A stretch of DNA of 20,051 nucleotides. Source: G020353115 sp964640125 (lineage in GTDB: Bacteria; Bacteroidota; Bacteroidia; Bacteroidales; VadinHA17). Position numbers and translations under genes: made by a program. Below are positions 1 to 8,032 of this stretch, piece after piece (the stretch's first letter is position 1; each line of letters starts with the position of its first letter). The stretch is from positions 1 to 20,051 of the forward strand of contig CAZXGG010000066.1 of NCBI GenBank assembly GCA_964640125.1, written 5' to 3'. The notes under the pieces were generated by a model. The model did not search any database and was not told where the DNA came from. It worked only from the letters and a program-made list of their open reading frames with translations.

Positions 1-132
1 GTTCTCTGGAGGTTTGACAAACCGGGTGTATATACCATTCGATCCACGGAGTATTCCGGTCCCAGGGGAGTATTTATGATTGAAAAAGATGTGCTGAAGG
101 TGCTTGAATGCAAAGAATCCGCAGATAGTTAG
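1..132 (+). CDS. Heme-copper oxidase-like subunit II, C-terminal end, CuA ligands absent (5' partial)
   Basis: An open frame runs from the window edge to TAG at 130-132 and encodes the last 43 residues of a protein. The segment FDKPGVYTIRSTEYSG, followed shortly by FMIEKDV, aligns by eye with the end of the cupredoxin domain of oxidase subunit II, where the family normally reads C-x-E/Q-x-C-x-x-x-H-x-x-M. Here both Cys positions are Ser (codons 43-45 and 55-57) and the His position is Gly (67-69), while Glu and Met remain. CuA therefore cannot form in the usual way. The protein would lie on the periplasmic side, anchored by an N-terminal helix outside the window. The stop is 30 nt before the ATG of the subunit I gene, which suggests one operon. 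The fold assignment rests on a short segment; the CuA loss is direct if that alignment is right. Confidence 0.72.
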   Translation, partial: VLWRFDKPGVYTIRSTEYSGPRGVFMIEKDVLKVLECKESADS

Positions 133-162
133 ACATTTGTTAATCCTCTAAAATTGAATAGC

Positions 163-1785
163 ATGAGCTTCATAAAAACATTGTTGCAAGGGGAAGAAGG
201 ATTATTTAAACCGGATAGCCTGACCCCGATGCAAAAACTGGTTCTCCGGTTTGTGTTAGTGGGATTGGTCTATTATGGTTTTGCGGTAATCGAAGGGATG
301 ATCATGAGAATATACGAAATCGAGCCGGTTCCCCTGATCAGCAGGAATCAGTTTTTTGCCATCCTTACGGCACACCCTCTGGTTGGTATCTTTGGTTCCA
401 CCTATGCCCTCGTATTCGGGGCATTTCTTTTTGTAGTTCCTCATCAGATGAAAAAGCCGCTGTTCAGCATCAAGCTGGCAAACTGGAGTTTGGGTTTGCT
501 GGGGGTTGGAACATTCGTTTTTTGGTTTGCCGGGTTTATATCCCATTACGCTCCCCTTTATACGCTCTACTGGCCCTTACCTGCCGATTTTGAACAGTTC
601 AGTGTGTGGGGTGGCACATTTTTTATTCTTGGGATTGCCCTGGTGATGGTTGGCACGGTGTTCTTTATCATCAATATTTTCAAAACCATTGTCTATACTC
701 CGGAAGGGTGGAAAAAGCAACCCGGAGGAGCACTGTTTGCCTCAGCGATCGGCTACAGCGGACTCCGCAATCTGTTCAGAAAAGAGAAAAAAGAACATCA
801 TGTATCCCTTCCTGTTGCAGCGATAGCGCGAGGAACCATTGATATGACCCTGAACACCGCAATCATTCTTTTCACCGGTGTCCTGATCCTGGTCTATATG
901 GTTGCAGCCATCCTGGGCTTTGATCTGAAAGAATCAGCCATTGATGCACTGCTTTACAAAAACTGGTTCTGGTGGGGATTGGATCTGATTGCCGATGGCC
1001 TGGTACTGATTTTCGTAGCAGGGACATGGTATCTGCTCGCAACCATGATTACCGGGAAGAAAGTCTTCATGCAGAACATTGCCCGTGTTGCCTTGCTGGT
1101 AGAATTAATTGTATCCTGGACAGTCTGGTCTCACCATTTGCTATCCGACCAGGCACAGCCGGTTATTCTGAAAGTCATTTCCGGCGAGATGGTAACTGCA
1201 TTTGAGCTCATCACCCAGGGACTTGCATTTTTCATTACGCTGGCAACATTATGGGCTGCCCGGCCCCTGAAAATGACCAATGAGTTAAAATTCCTGTTGG
1301 GGGGATTGCTTGGATTCGCACTTGCCGTTCCGGCAGGTATCATGCAGGCTGATGTCGGGTTGAACAGGATACTCCACAACACGCAATGGATCGTGGGCCC
1401 ACACGTACACGTTGCGGTTCTGGTTGGTCTTACCATGACACTCTATGCAGTAGTCTATCTTCTTTTCCCGATCGTAACGAATGGTGCAAAGCTCTATAGT
1501 CAAAAGCTGGCGAATATTCACTTCTGGGCCCACCTGGTGGGTGGCATCGGCATGGGGGCTTTCATGGGCATGGCCGGTCTGAAAGGAATGCTGAGAAGGT
1601 CCTTGTATCTTGAGGGGGAGTTCAACCTCTACATGATCCTCGCAGGGATCTGCGGTGCTCTGCTGCTTATCGCATTCCTTGCATTCTTTGTCAATATTGT
1701 GATGAGTGTCGGTCTGCAGGGAGTGATCGGCATTTTCAAACCGGCAAAAATCAAAACGAAAGATCTGTTGCCGGAAGCGGCTTGA
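163..1785 (+). CDS. Heme-copper oxidase superfamily subunit I, NO-reductase-like with Asp at a metal-ligand position
   Basis: A strongly hydrophobic protein of 540 residues with about a dozen membrane helices. Numbered from ATG at 163, the heme ligands are visible: H71 in helix II (TAHPLVGIF) and H414/H416 in helix X (GPHVHVAV). The His pair for the second active-site metal is H324/H325 (WSHHLL). Helix VI, which normally carries the third His (GHPEVY in oxidases, H-x-x-x-E in cNOR), reads WWGLDLIADG, so D274 replaces the His and D278 falls where cNOR has its Glu. The cross-linked Tyr of oxidases is absent. I recall divergent NOR families (for example gNOR) with an Asp in this site, so reduction of NO to N2O is a reasonable inference, not shown. 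A TTG at 154 is an alternative start; ATG is preferred. There is no clear Shine-Dalgarno. It forms a likely operon with the subunit II gene upstream. Confidence 0.85.
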   Translation: MSFIKTLLQGEEGLFKPDSLTPMQKLVLRFVLVGLVYYGFAVIEGMIMRIYEIEPVPLISRNQFFAILTAHPLVGIFGSTYALVFGAFLFVVPHQMKKPLFSIKLANWSLGLLGVGTFVFWFAGFISHYAPLYTLYWPLPADFEQFSVWGGTFFILGIALVMVGTVFFIINIFKTIVYTPEGWKKQPGGALFASAIGYSGLRNLFRKEKKEHHVSLPVAAIARGTIDMTLNTAIILFTGVLILVYMVAAILGFDLKESAIDALLYKNWFWWGLDLIADGLVLIFVAGTWYLLATMITGKKVFMQNIARVALLVELIVSWTVWSHHLLSDQAQPVILKVISGEMVTAFELITQGLAFFITLATLWAARPLKMTNELKFLLGGLLGFALAVPAGIMQADVGLNRILHNTQWIVGPHVHVAVLVGLTMTLYAVVYLLFPIVTNGAKLYSQKLANIHFWAHLVGGIGMGAFMGMAGLKGMLRRSLYLEGEFNLYMILAGICGALLLIAFLAFFVNIVMSVGLQGVIGIFKPAKIKTKDLLPEAA

Positions 1786-1795
1786 GATTCATCTA

Positions 1796-1892
1796 CTCGC
1801 AACCCGAGTTGAAATCGGGTTGCGAGGTGGAGTAACTTTCTCGTCGCCCGATTTCTCGCAAAGCGATACCCATGGTAAACTCGGGCGACGAG
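1796..1892. repeat. Two adjacent inverted repeats, the second with inner hairpins (cloverleaf-like)
   Basis: Lying 10 nt after the subunit I stop are two perfect stems. The first is 12 bp (1796-1807 with 1815-1826) around a 7-nt loop and contains CGCAACCCGA. The second is 12 bp (1840-1851 with 1881-1892, CTCGTCGCCCGA and its complement). It encloses two smaller hairpins, TCGC-aaa-GCGA at 1856-1866 and TACC-cat-GGTA at 1867-1877. An outer CTACTCG (1793-1799) has its complement CGAGTAG at 1889-1895. No T-run follows, so it does not look like a plain intrinsic terminator. It may be a repeat element or a structured RNA end. Confidence 0.7.
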
Positions 1893-1913
1893 TAGCAGTA
1901 CACCTAACTTCAT

Positions 1914-1930
1914 CATTCGACATTCGACAT
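1914..1930. repeat. Short tandem repeat, CATTCGA unit
   Basis: Two consecutive copies of the 7-nt unit CATTCGA (1914-1920 and 1921-1927) are followed by a partial third copy. An 8-bp inverted repeat, AATTCAAA / TTTGAATT, follows at 1942-1949 and 1958-1965. These are small intergenic repeats in the convergent gap, and I see no function for them. Confidence 0.5.
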
Positions 1931-1965
1931 TCCTTGTTCGAAATTCAAATGATCCCGTTTGAATT

Positions 1966-1993
1966 AAGAAAAAGCATGACTGCTATAAGCAGT
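1966..1993 (-). terminator. Possible intrinsic terminator of the glycosidase gene
   Basis: Read on the minus strand, 16 nt after the GH127-type gene stop, there is a 6-bp stem ACTGCT / AGCAGT with a 3-nt loop (1979-1993). Four bases later a run CTTTTTC follows (complement of 1967-1976). Stem plus U-tract is the usual terminator layout, but the stem is short and weak, so this is a modest call. Confidence 0.4.
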
Positions 1994-2009
1994 GATTAAC
2001 GAATTATGA

Positions 2010-4046
2010 TTACTTCCACTCCTTCGCCTCCTCTCCTTCCCCGATAACCGGAAAGGATGAAATTCTCAGCCGTGCAGCACCCATCGGGATCAGGGTGATC
2101 GGCTCAACGGGCTGATCGGACTTTACCGGACTGGATTTCAACAACCCAACCAGGTTGAGTGAATCCATCTGCCATTGCGGAATTCGTTTCCCCTGTGCTT
2201 TCAGCTCGATGGGAACATGCTCATGGGTAAATGGTACATTATCATCGGGCCACTCTTTTTGAACAATTTCAAACGATCCGGCAACATTGGAACCATCCAG
2301 TATCAAGCCATAGTTCCATGGGGTGGTCGGATAGATCTCCCAGGCAGGCCATTCATCGGTACCCCCTTCCCGTACATATTGCTCCTCGATTTTCAGGGAA
2401 AAGGTCAGGGGTCCTCTGTCAACCGAAACACTGTTGTGATTGTCAACCCAGGTTCTGATTCGGATATCCATTGGAAGGGAGATGGTGACCCGGTCGCCAG
2501 AACCCCATGTGCGGTCAATCCTGATGTAATCTTTCCGGTCGGAAGCAAAGGTTTTTTGCTTCCCGTTCACCAATACCCTTGGATGATCGCACCATCCGGG
2601 AACCCTCATATAGAGGGGAAACTCAACCGGTTTTTCTGCTGTGATCTCCAGACTGATCTCTTCATCAAAAGGATAGTGTGTTCTCTCGGTAATGGTGACC
2701 ATTGTCCCGTCTCCAACCTTTGCTGTCACTTCACTTTCCGAATAGAGAACAGCAGCAAGGCCGTTATCTGAGGTTGCCAGCCAGAGGTTTTCTGCATAAT
2801 AGGGCCATCCGTGACCCTGGTTATGCTGACAGCACCGGTGTATGTGCGGATTCATATGGAACATCGGCCCTCCATTTTCTACTCCCGGGCTTTTGGATTT
2901 GCTATCCGATTGAACCAGGTTGGGAGAAGTAAGGTACCGCAGGGCTTTCAAATCTGCAGTCAGGGCTGCAGGATAGGAGTTAAATGCAACATCCTCGCAA
3001 CGATCGGCCCAAACCGGATCACCGGTAATGCGGAGAAGCAGTTCCGCTGAAAGCATCATCTCAACCATGCCACAGGTTTCTATTGCCTGGCGGGGATCAG
3101 TATACCCCTCCCTGCAATTCTCATCGCTGCCGAACATTCCCCCGGGAACCTGACCATACAGTTTCCTTATTTCCCGGTAATTCCGGTCTGAGGCAATCCG
3201 GTGTTTTTCATCCTTCGACTGCATGTAATAGGTAGTGGGTTCTCCAAACGACTGGGACATGTTCACATTGTGCCAGTTTGCAATTCCGTCCGTCCAGTTC
3301 ACCGAATTCCGGTGCACTTTTTCTGCCAGGCCGAGTAGTGATTCCTGGCCCGTCCGGTTATAGAGCCAGTAAACGCTGTAGAGAAGATCTCCTCCGCGGT
3401 TAGCGGGCCAGTACCCCAGCAGAAACCGCTCGTCCGGTATGGTGTCCAGGTAGTTGAAATAGTTTGTCATCAGTTCGATAACCCGCTCATCTCCGGTGTA
3501 GTCATAATAATCCTGGAGACAAAACAACATGATCATGTTGGGCCACAGGTCATCCCTGCCAGTCAGGCGGGTGGCAGCACCTGTACGTTCACGATCCGGT
3601 CCAAACCAGCCATCCGGTTTTTGACTGTTCAGCGCTGCCTCGATCCATACTTTTGTCTCTTCAATCATATCCTCCCTTCCCAGTAAATAAGCGGTATTGC
3701 TATATCCTTTCAGCCAGTAAACCGGTTCTTCCCATCCATGATCCCCTTCGCCGGAGAAATCCAGCCAGGCATTATTCTCCTTCACCAGGAACCGGCTGAT
3801 CTCCCCAAGGTGTCCGAAATAACCGTCAGCCTGCAGTTCAAGCTGCTTCAGAATCCAGCCCTTTGGTTTGACTGACCCGATGGGCAGTTTGATAAAGGGA
3901 GTGTTTACCAGGGGCTCCCGGTTCCCGACATAATAATCATTGGTCTGCATTGTGTCCGGTAAATCAGTGGTGGTTATTGCAGTATTTTCAGTACAACTCA
4001 TCGTTATGGTGGCGATAATTCCGCTTAAAATGATCCATTTCTTCAT
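2010..4046 (-). CDS. GH127-like glycoside hydrolase, putative beta-L-arabinofuranosidase lipoprotein
   Basis: 678 residues from ATG at 4046 (a TTG three codons upstream is less likely). The N-terminus MKKWIILSGIIATITMSC is a lipoprotein signal with lipobox Cys18, so the protein is probably lipid-anchored in the cell envelope. The middle part is an alpha/alpha-barrel type, with E323-T-C325 (QAIETCGM) and C405-C406 (HRCCQHNQGHG). In characterised GH127 enzymes, Glu-x-Cys plus Cys-Cys bind zinc and the first Cys of the pair is the nucleophile, so the catalytic set is intact. The C-terminal third is beta-rich. Expected reaction: removal of beta-L-arabinofuranosyl (or related) residues from plant glycans or glycoproteins. 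GH146 or another DUF1680-like family cannot be excluded. The start is 19 nt after the S9 peptidase stop, so the two are probably cotranscribed. No SusC/SusD pair is visible in the window. Confidence 0.85.
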   Translation of the reverse strand: MKKWIILSGIIATITMSCTENTAITTTDLPDTMQTNDYYVGNREPLVNTPFIKLPIGSVKPKGWILKQLELQADGYFGHLGEISRFLVKENNAWLDFSGEGDHGWEEPVYWLKGYSNTAYLLGREDMIEETKVWIEAALNSQKPDGWFGPDRERTGAATRLTGRDDLWPNMIMLFCLQDYYDYTGDERVIELMTNYFNYLDTIPDERFLLGYWPANRGGDLLYSVYWLYNRTGQESLLGLAEKVHRNSVNWTDGIANWHNVNMSQSFGEPTTYYMQSKDEKHRIASDRNYREIRKLYGQVPGGMFGSDENCREGYTDPRQAIETCGMVEMMLSAELLLRITGDPVWADRCEDVAFNSYPAALTADLKALRYLTSPNLVQSDSKSKSPGVENGGPMFHMNPHIHRCCQHNQGHGWPYYAENLWLATSDNGLAAVLYSESEVTAKVGDGTMVTITERTHYPFDEEISLEITAEKPVEFPLYMRVPGWCDHPRVLVNGKQKTFASDRKDYIRIDRTWGSGDRVTISLPMDIRIRTWVDNHNSVSVDRGPLTFSLKIEEQYVREGGTDEWPAWEIYPTTPWNYGLILDGSNVAGSFEIVQKEWPDDNVPFTHEHVPIELKAQGKRIPQWQMDSLNLVGLLKSSPVKSDQPVEPITLIPMGAARLRISSFPVIGEGEEAKEWK

Positions 4047-4065
4047 GATATTCAAGTATTAGATT

Positions 4066-6276
4066 TCAATTCTCTGTTTTCTTCTCATCGGTTTCTTCCT
4101 TCTCAAAATGTGTCTCATACCAGTCAAGAATCCTGTTCCAATGGTCGTAGAAATCATTTTCGTCACTTGCAGCGCCGGCACCATGTCCTCCATTGTAATA
4201 ATTTACCCAGACAACCTCTTTTCCCAGCCTTCGCATGGCATAATAGATCTCCCGTGTATTGAGTGCCGGAACATTCCAGTCTCCTTCACCGGTGAGGAGA
4301 AGGTGGGGTGTATTTATCCTGTCGGCAAACAAAACAGCGGAAGTGGCTAAATATTTCATGGGTGCATCCCAGAGAGTTTCACCGATACGGTCCTGCCCGA
4401 CCTCTGCGGCAGAATAATTCCTTGTTCCAATGCGGGGGCTATCACCCAGGAAACTGATGATATTTGTTTTTCCTGATATATTAATGGCTGCAGCGAACCG
4501 GTCAGTCTGGGATATCAGAAGCGAAGTAGCATATCCGCCATAACTTGTTCCATGCACTCCAAGCTTATCAGGATCTACCAGCTCCATCTCAATCAGTTTG
4601 TTAATGCCTGCAGTTACTCCTTTAATCCAGGCTTCACCGGGATATCCCTGGATCAGGTTGACAGAAGGTTTGAAACCAAAATAACCGGCATTGGCAATAA
4701 TATTCATCGACATACTGTACCCGTTGTTGAAAAAATTCTCATAGATCTCACAAACCAACGGGTACTTCTTGCCCGGTTCGTAATTCACGGGATAATAGAG
4801 TATCCCATTCAATTCCTTACCATCGGCATCCCTGTATTTGATCAATTCGCTCCGGGTTAATGTCCTATCTTCAATCCAGGGATTCAGGCTGGTTAATCTT
4901 TTTTGTTCTTTAAAACCAGGATCGGCGACGTAGAGGTCAAACGGTTGATCCCCATCCGAAAACTGGTAGAAGAAGCGGTTGCCATCTTCTGACATTTGCC
5001 ACCGTGAATAGAGATTTTCATCAATCAGCAATTCCTGTTCCTTTTGCGTTGAAATATCATACCGGAGGATTCCCCTGTTCCACTTGTCCTTTTCTGAATA
5101 GCTCATATACAGGTACTTGCCATCCGGACTCCAGTCAATGATGTTTTTATCAGGTGCTTTTTCCTTATCTTCCGGGAATTCAAATATAAGCTTCATCTCT
5201 TTTGTATCCGCATCAATAAGCCAATAGCCTGTTTTGGAGGAGGCCAGAACATATTGTCCATCCGGGCTCCAACGGTTAACAGAAAATTTGACTTCCGTGG
5301 TATCTTTCTTAATAACCTCTGTCGTATCCGAAGAGATCTGCCGGGCTGAATCTTCATATAGGGAACGAACAAATACCTGGTTTGAATCAATGAATGCATA
5401 GGCTGTATTATCTTTATTCCATCGGACGCTAATCCGTTCTTCTGTTTTTTCTATGAGGGTGGTTTTGTTTTCAGGATCCTTCAGATCCACCATGAACAAT
5501 TCATACTCAGTGCCACCTTTACGATCATAGACTGTTTTCTTAGGAGTATATTCTATATACGATAAATAATCACCGTTAGCTGAAACAGATAATCCGGCAT
5601 AGCTGCCTTCCGGAAGAAGGTTCGTTACCACACCTGACTTGACATCAACGATCGCAATCGTTGCAAGCGATGAGAAATTGCTGATCTCGTCCCATTTCAG
5701 AAAGGGGCGTTCAGAATCGTAAACCGTTATCGGGCCGGTTGTTGCTTCAGTGAACATTGAGTCAGCTGTTGAAGCCCAATCCTTTTCCCGAAATGACAAA
5801 ATTACCCTTTTCCCATCCGGTAACCATTCCAGTCCAGAATTGGAAGCAATCTTCAACTCACTTCGTATCTTTATTTTCTTCAGTTTTCTGCTGGCTAATT
5901 CAAACTGGTGGAGATTGAACTGTTCATTATCATACAGTAACAAAGCCAGGACTTTGTCATCAGGGGAAAATGAAAGTCCCCTTACAATTACGGAATGGTT
6001 GAGTATGGGATAGGTTTCCCCGGTTTCTGAGTTAATGATAACCGGTTGACTGGTATAGGGACTGACATAATTGGGGTCCCCAAATCGTTTATGGTCAATG
6101 TTCATGCGGTCTGTACGGGATTGGATGTTACCTGCGATGTATTTCCCATCTTCAGTAAGGTCGCTAATGCTCAATGATTTTACATTGATTGCATCCTGAA
6201 TGGTAAAGGGCGATTTTTGCCCGGAAACAATTGTTGCAATTGTAAAGAATAAAAAAGTCAAGTAGAGTTTATTCAT
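4066..6276 (-). CDS. Secreted S9 family serine peptidase (prolyl oligopeptidase/DPP-IV type)
   Basis: 736 residues with a Sec signal peptide (MNKLYLTFLFFTIATIVSGQ), so it is probably periplasmic. Residues about 30-470 are the beta-propeller part, with repeated SPDG/SPDD/LPDGK blade motifs (SFSPDD, EWLPDGK, RWSPDG, DWSPDGK). Residues about 475-725 are the alpha/beta-hydrolase domain. The catalytic triad is visible: S578 in HGTSYGG, D666 in TGEGDWNVP and H698 in YYNGGHG. The family cleaves short peptides, often after Pro or small residues; the exact specificity cannot be read here. It is the first gene of a probable two-gene unit with the GH127-like gene. The ATG at 6276 is the only start that keeps the signal peptide, and no clear Shine-Dalgarno precedes it. 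The C-terminus is highly charged (KEETDEKK). Confidence 0.9.
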   Translation of the reverse strand: MNKLYLTFLFFTIATIVSGQKSPFTIQDAINVKSLSISDLTEDGKYIAGNIQSRTDRMNIDHKRFGDPNYVSPYTSQPVIINSETGETYPILNHSVIVRGLSFSPDDKVLALLLYDNEQFNLHQFELASRKLKKIKIRSELKIASNSGLEWLPDGKRVILSFREKDWASTADSMFTEATTGPITVYDSERPFLKWDEISNFSSLATIAIVDVKSGVVTNLLPEGSYAGLSVSANGDYLSYIEYTPKKTVYDRKGGTEYELFMVDLKDPENKTTLIEKTEERISVRWNKDNTAYAFIDSNQVFVRSLYEDSARQISSDTTEVIKKDTTEVKFSVNRWSPDGQYVLASSKTGYWLIDADTKEMKLIFEFPEDKEKAPDKNIIDWSPDGKYLYMSYSEKDKWNRGILRYDISTQKEQELLIDENLYSRWQMSEDGNRFFYQFSDGDQPFDLYVADPGFKEQKRLTSLNPWIEDRTLTRSELIKYRDADGKELNGILYYPVNYEPGKKYPLVCEIYENFFNNGYSMSMNIIANAGYFGFKPSVNLIQGYPGEAWIKGVTAGINKLIEMELVDPDKLGVHGTSYGGYATSLLISQTDRFAAAINISGKTNIISFLGDSPRIGTRNYSAAEVGQDRIGETLWDAPMKYLATSAVLFADRINTPHLLLTGEGDWNVPALNTREIYYAMRRLGKEVVWVNYYNGGHGAGAASDENDFYDHWNRILDWYETHFEKEETDEKKTEN

Positions 6277-6682
6277 GATGGCGAATGGTTAGGTATTACT
6301 TTTAAGGTTTCCAGCTTTTGCTCTGTTTATATAAATAAGCCTGATCTTCTATCTCCTAAATTTAATGATAAAATTTATTAGAATGAATGACTCCTTATAA
6401 TAGTCACCATGATCCAACTCCGATAGAGTTGAATATATCATTAAATAAGCGCTATTCTACTATAATCGAACACCGATGGTGTTCTAAACAAATAGTTACT
6501 GAGAATCAAAAGTTCATCTTTCCACAAAAAGACTATTACATAAATTGTTCAACACACGGAAAATAATCAAGGCCATCGGCCTTGGATTATTGTAGAAACA
6601 TTGTGCGATTTTGCCAGGGAAACTCTATCGGAGTTTGATCAATTTATTCTGATTACTTCCAACCTGAATGGCGGTTAGATGA
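6277..6682. other. 406-nt gene-free gap upstream of the S9 peptidase gene
   Basis: I find no open frame with protein-like composition here. The gap lies downstream of the histidine kinase gene (stop at 6683) and upstream of the S9 gene start (6276), both on the minus strand. It holds four hairpins and a pair of near-identical inverted repeats, listed separately, and should also contain the promoter of the S9/GH127 unit. No convincing promoter boxes were recognised. Confidence 0.7.
6411..6640. repeat. Hairpin cluster bounded by 20-nt inverted repeats (MITE-like or REP-like)
   Basis: The ends GATCCAACTCCGATAGAGTT (6411-6430) and AACTCTATCGGAGTTTGATC (6621-6640) are reverse complements at 19 of 20 positions. 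Each end is itself a hairpin (6415-6431 and 6620-6636). Between them are GAACACC-gat-GGTGTTC (6468-6484) and a 12-bp stem with one bulged base around AAGGCC-atc-GGCCTT (6563-6590). On one strand all four share a CC-GAT core at the loop. The layout suggests a small non-autonomous element or a group of REP-type units. No transposase gene is in the window and I see no clear target-site duplication. Confidence 0.6.
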
Positions 6683-8032
6683 TCAAAAAATCAGATTCAC
6701 GGTTGTTCCCCTATCCTCCTCGGAGGTTACAAAGATCTCACCCTTATGCAGTCGCATGATCTGGCGACAAACATTCAGTCCAATGCCTGAGCCATCGTCT
6801 TTGGTGGTAAAAAAAGGAACAAAGATCTCTTCCCGGTTTTCTTCCGGTATACCGGCTCCGTTATCCATGACCGAAATCACGATACGCTGGTCCTTATCAT
6901 AAAGACTCTTCAGGATAATCTGAGGATGGGGTTGTCCCTCAAATGCTTCAATGGAGTTTTTCACCAGGTTGATCAATACCTGTTCAACCAGTTGTGGATC
7001 GCTTTTAAACGTTTTGGTCTGGTGAATCTCTGTCAACAATTCAATGTTGTTCTCATTCAATTGTTCTATAAATAGCAGCCTGATCCGTTCGAACAATTCC
7101 TGGATATCACAACTGGTAAGTTGAAGCGGAGGAAGTTTGGTGATTTTCCTGTACTTGTCAATAAAATGGATCAGTCCTTTGCTTCGTTCCTCAATGATTT
7201 CAGTGCTCGAAAGCGCTACATCGATATCATCGTTATGGATCTCCGTTTTACTCTTCCCCTTTTTTGTCCCGGTCAGTTTTTTTCTGATAGCAAGGGTCAG
7301 GGTGGTGATTGGTGTAATGGAATTCATGATCTCATGGGTAATGACCCGGATTAACTTCTTCCATGAGTTGATTTCCTGTTCTTCCATCTGGTTTCTGATA
7401 TCGTGCAAGGTAAAGATGGTGTATTCCTCTCCCTGGCTTACCATTTTTGTTGCTTTCATTGACAACATGTATACCTGTTCATTCACCATAAATTTCTCCA
7501 CCAGGCTCCTGCCAGGCAATAGTTCTTTTAATTTGCTTCCGAGTTGCCCGTGGATCCGGTCCAGATCAGCTATATTCAGAATAGATGAAGCATTCAGGAA
7601 CCTGACTGCTGCTTTATTCATCAGTTGTATCTTTCCCGAGCTGTTTATGGTAATGATCCCTGCATCAACATTGTCAACAATGGTTTGTAAATACCTTGCC
7701 TGTACCTCCTTTTCAATCCGAACTTTCTTTAACTCCTCCATAATGCCCTGAAGTGAAATCCTGAGACCCCTGAAGTTTCGTTCTACATAGTCAGAAGACC
7801 AGGAAAGTGTTGGATCATTCTCATTGAGGTAGGTAAAATAAATTCCCAGTAACCGGTTTGTCCGGTTCAGGTAAAAAATCAGTCTTCCGGTAACCACAGC
7901 GATCAATAGAAGGAAAAAGAGGGCTGTGGTTACCTGCCCCGTTTCAAAAAGGAAGTAAACAAAACCCATGGAGAGTAATGTGATCAGGATAACATGCAGA
8001 AACAGATTGATGTAAAATCGGTTATAGCCCAT
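6683..8032 (-). CDS. Membrane-bound sensor histidine kinase with PAS domain
   Basis: 449 residues from ATG at 8032. Two membrane helices (about residues 8-28 and 34-55) are joined by a very short turn, so there is no periplasmic sensor domain. A PAS-like domain follows at about 108-210 (VDNVDAGIITINSSGKI). The phosphoacceptor H-box is VITHEIMNSITPI with H233. The ATPase domain shows the N-box (N355, N359 in NLVKNSIEAF), the G1 box DNGAGIP at 390-396, FVPFF and GSGIGL at 414-419. It probably autophosphorylates on H233 and passes phosphate to the NtrC-type regulator encoded just upstream. Its ATG overlaps the regulator stop by 11 nt, which implies translational coupling. The frame stays open to 8191, but that part overlaps the regulator's Fis domain and lacks any start with a kinase-like N-terminus, so the shorter form is chosen. 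Confidence 0.92.
   Translation of the reverse strand: MGYNRFYINLFLHVILITLLSMGFVYFLFETGQVTTALFFLLLIAVVTGRLIFYLNRTNRLLGIYFTYLNENDPTLSWSSDYVERNFRGLRISLQGIMEELKKVRIEKEVQARYLQTIVDNVDAGIITINSSGKIQLMNKAAVRFLNASSILNIADLDRIHGQLGSKLKELLPGRSLVEKFMVNEQVYMLSMKATKMVSQGEEYTIFTLHDIRNQMEEQEINSWKKLIRVITHEIMNSITPITTLTLAIRKKLTGTKKGKSKTEIHNDDIDVALSSTEIIEERSKGLIHFIDKYRKITKLPPLQLTSCDIQELFERIRLLFIEQLNENNIELLTEIHQTKTFKSDPQLVEQVLINLVKNSIEAFEGQPHPQIILKSLYDKDQRIVISVMDNGAGIPEENREEIFVPFFTTKDDGSGIGLNVCRQIMRLHKGEIFVTSEEDRGTTVNLIF

Noticed and set aside
154..162. TTG start of the oxidase-like subunit I
   Set aside because: An ATG three codons later starts the protein just as well; no ribosome binding site supports the TTG.
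1796..1892. tRNA-like cloverleaf
   Set aside because: There is no anticodon arm geometry, no CCA-type end and no conserved tRNA box sequences; the stems are too long.
2175..2771. Open frame of 198 codons opposite the glycosidase gene
   Set aside because: It is antisense to the beta-rich C-terminus of the glycosidase, without any domain or signal, and looks like a shadow frame.
7137..7751. Open frame of 204 codons opposite the kinase gene
   Set aside because: It lies wholly antisense to a kinase with intact motifs and has no recognisable domain.
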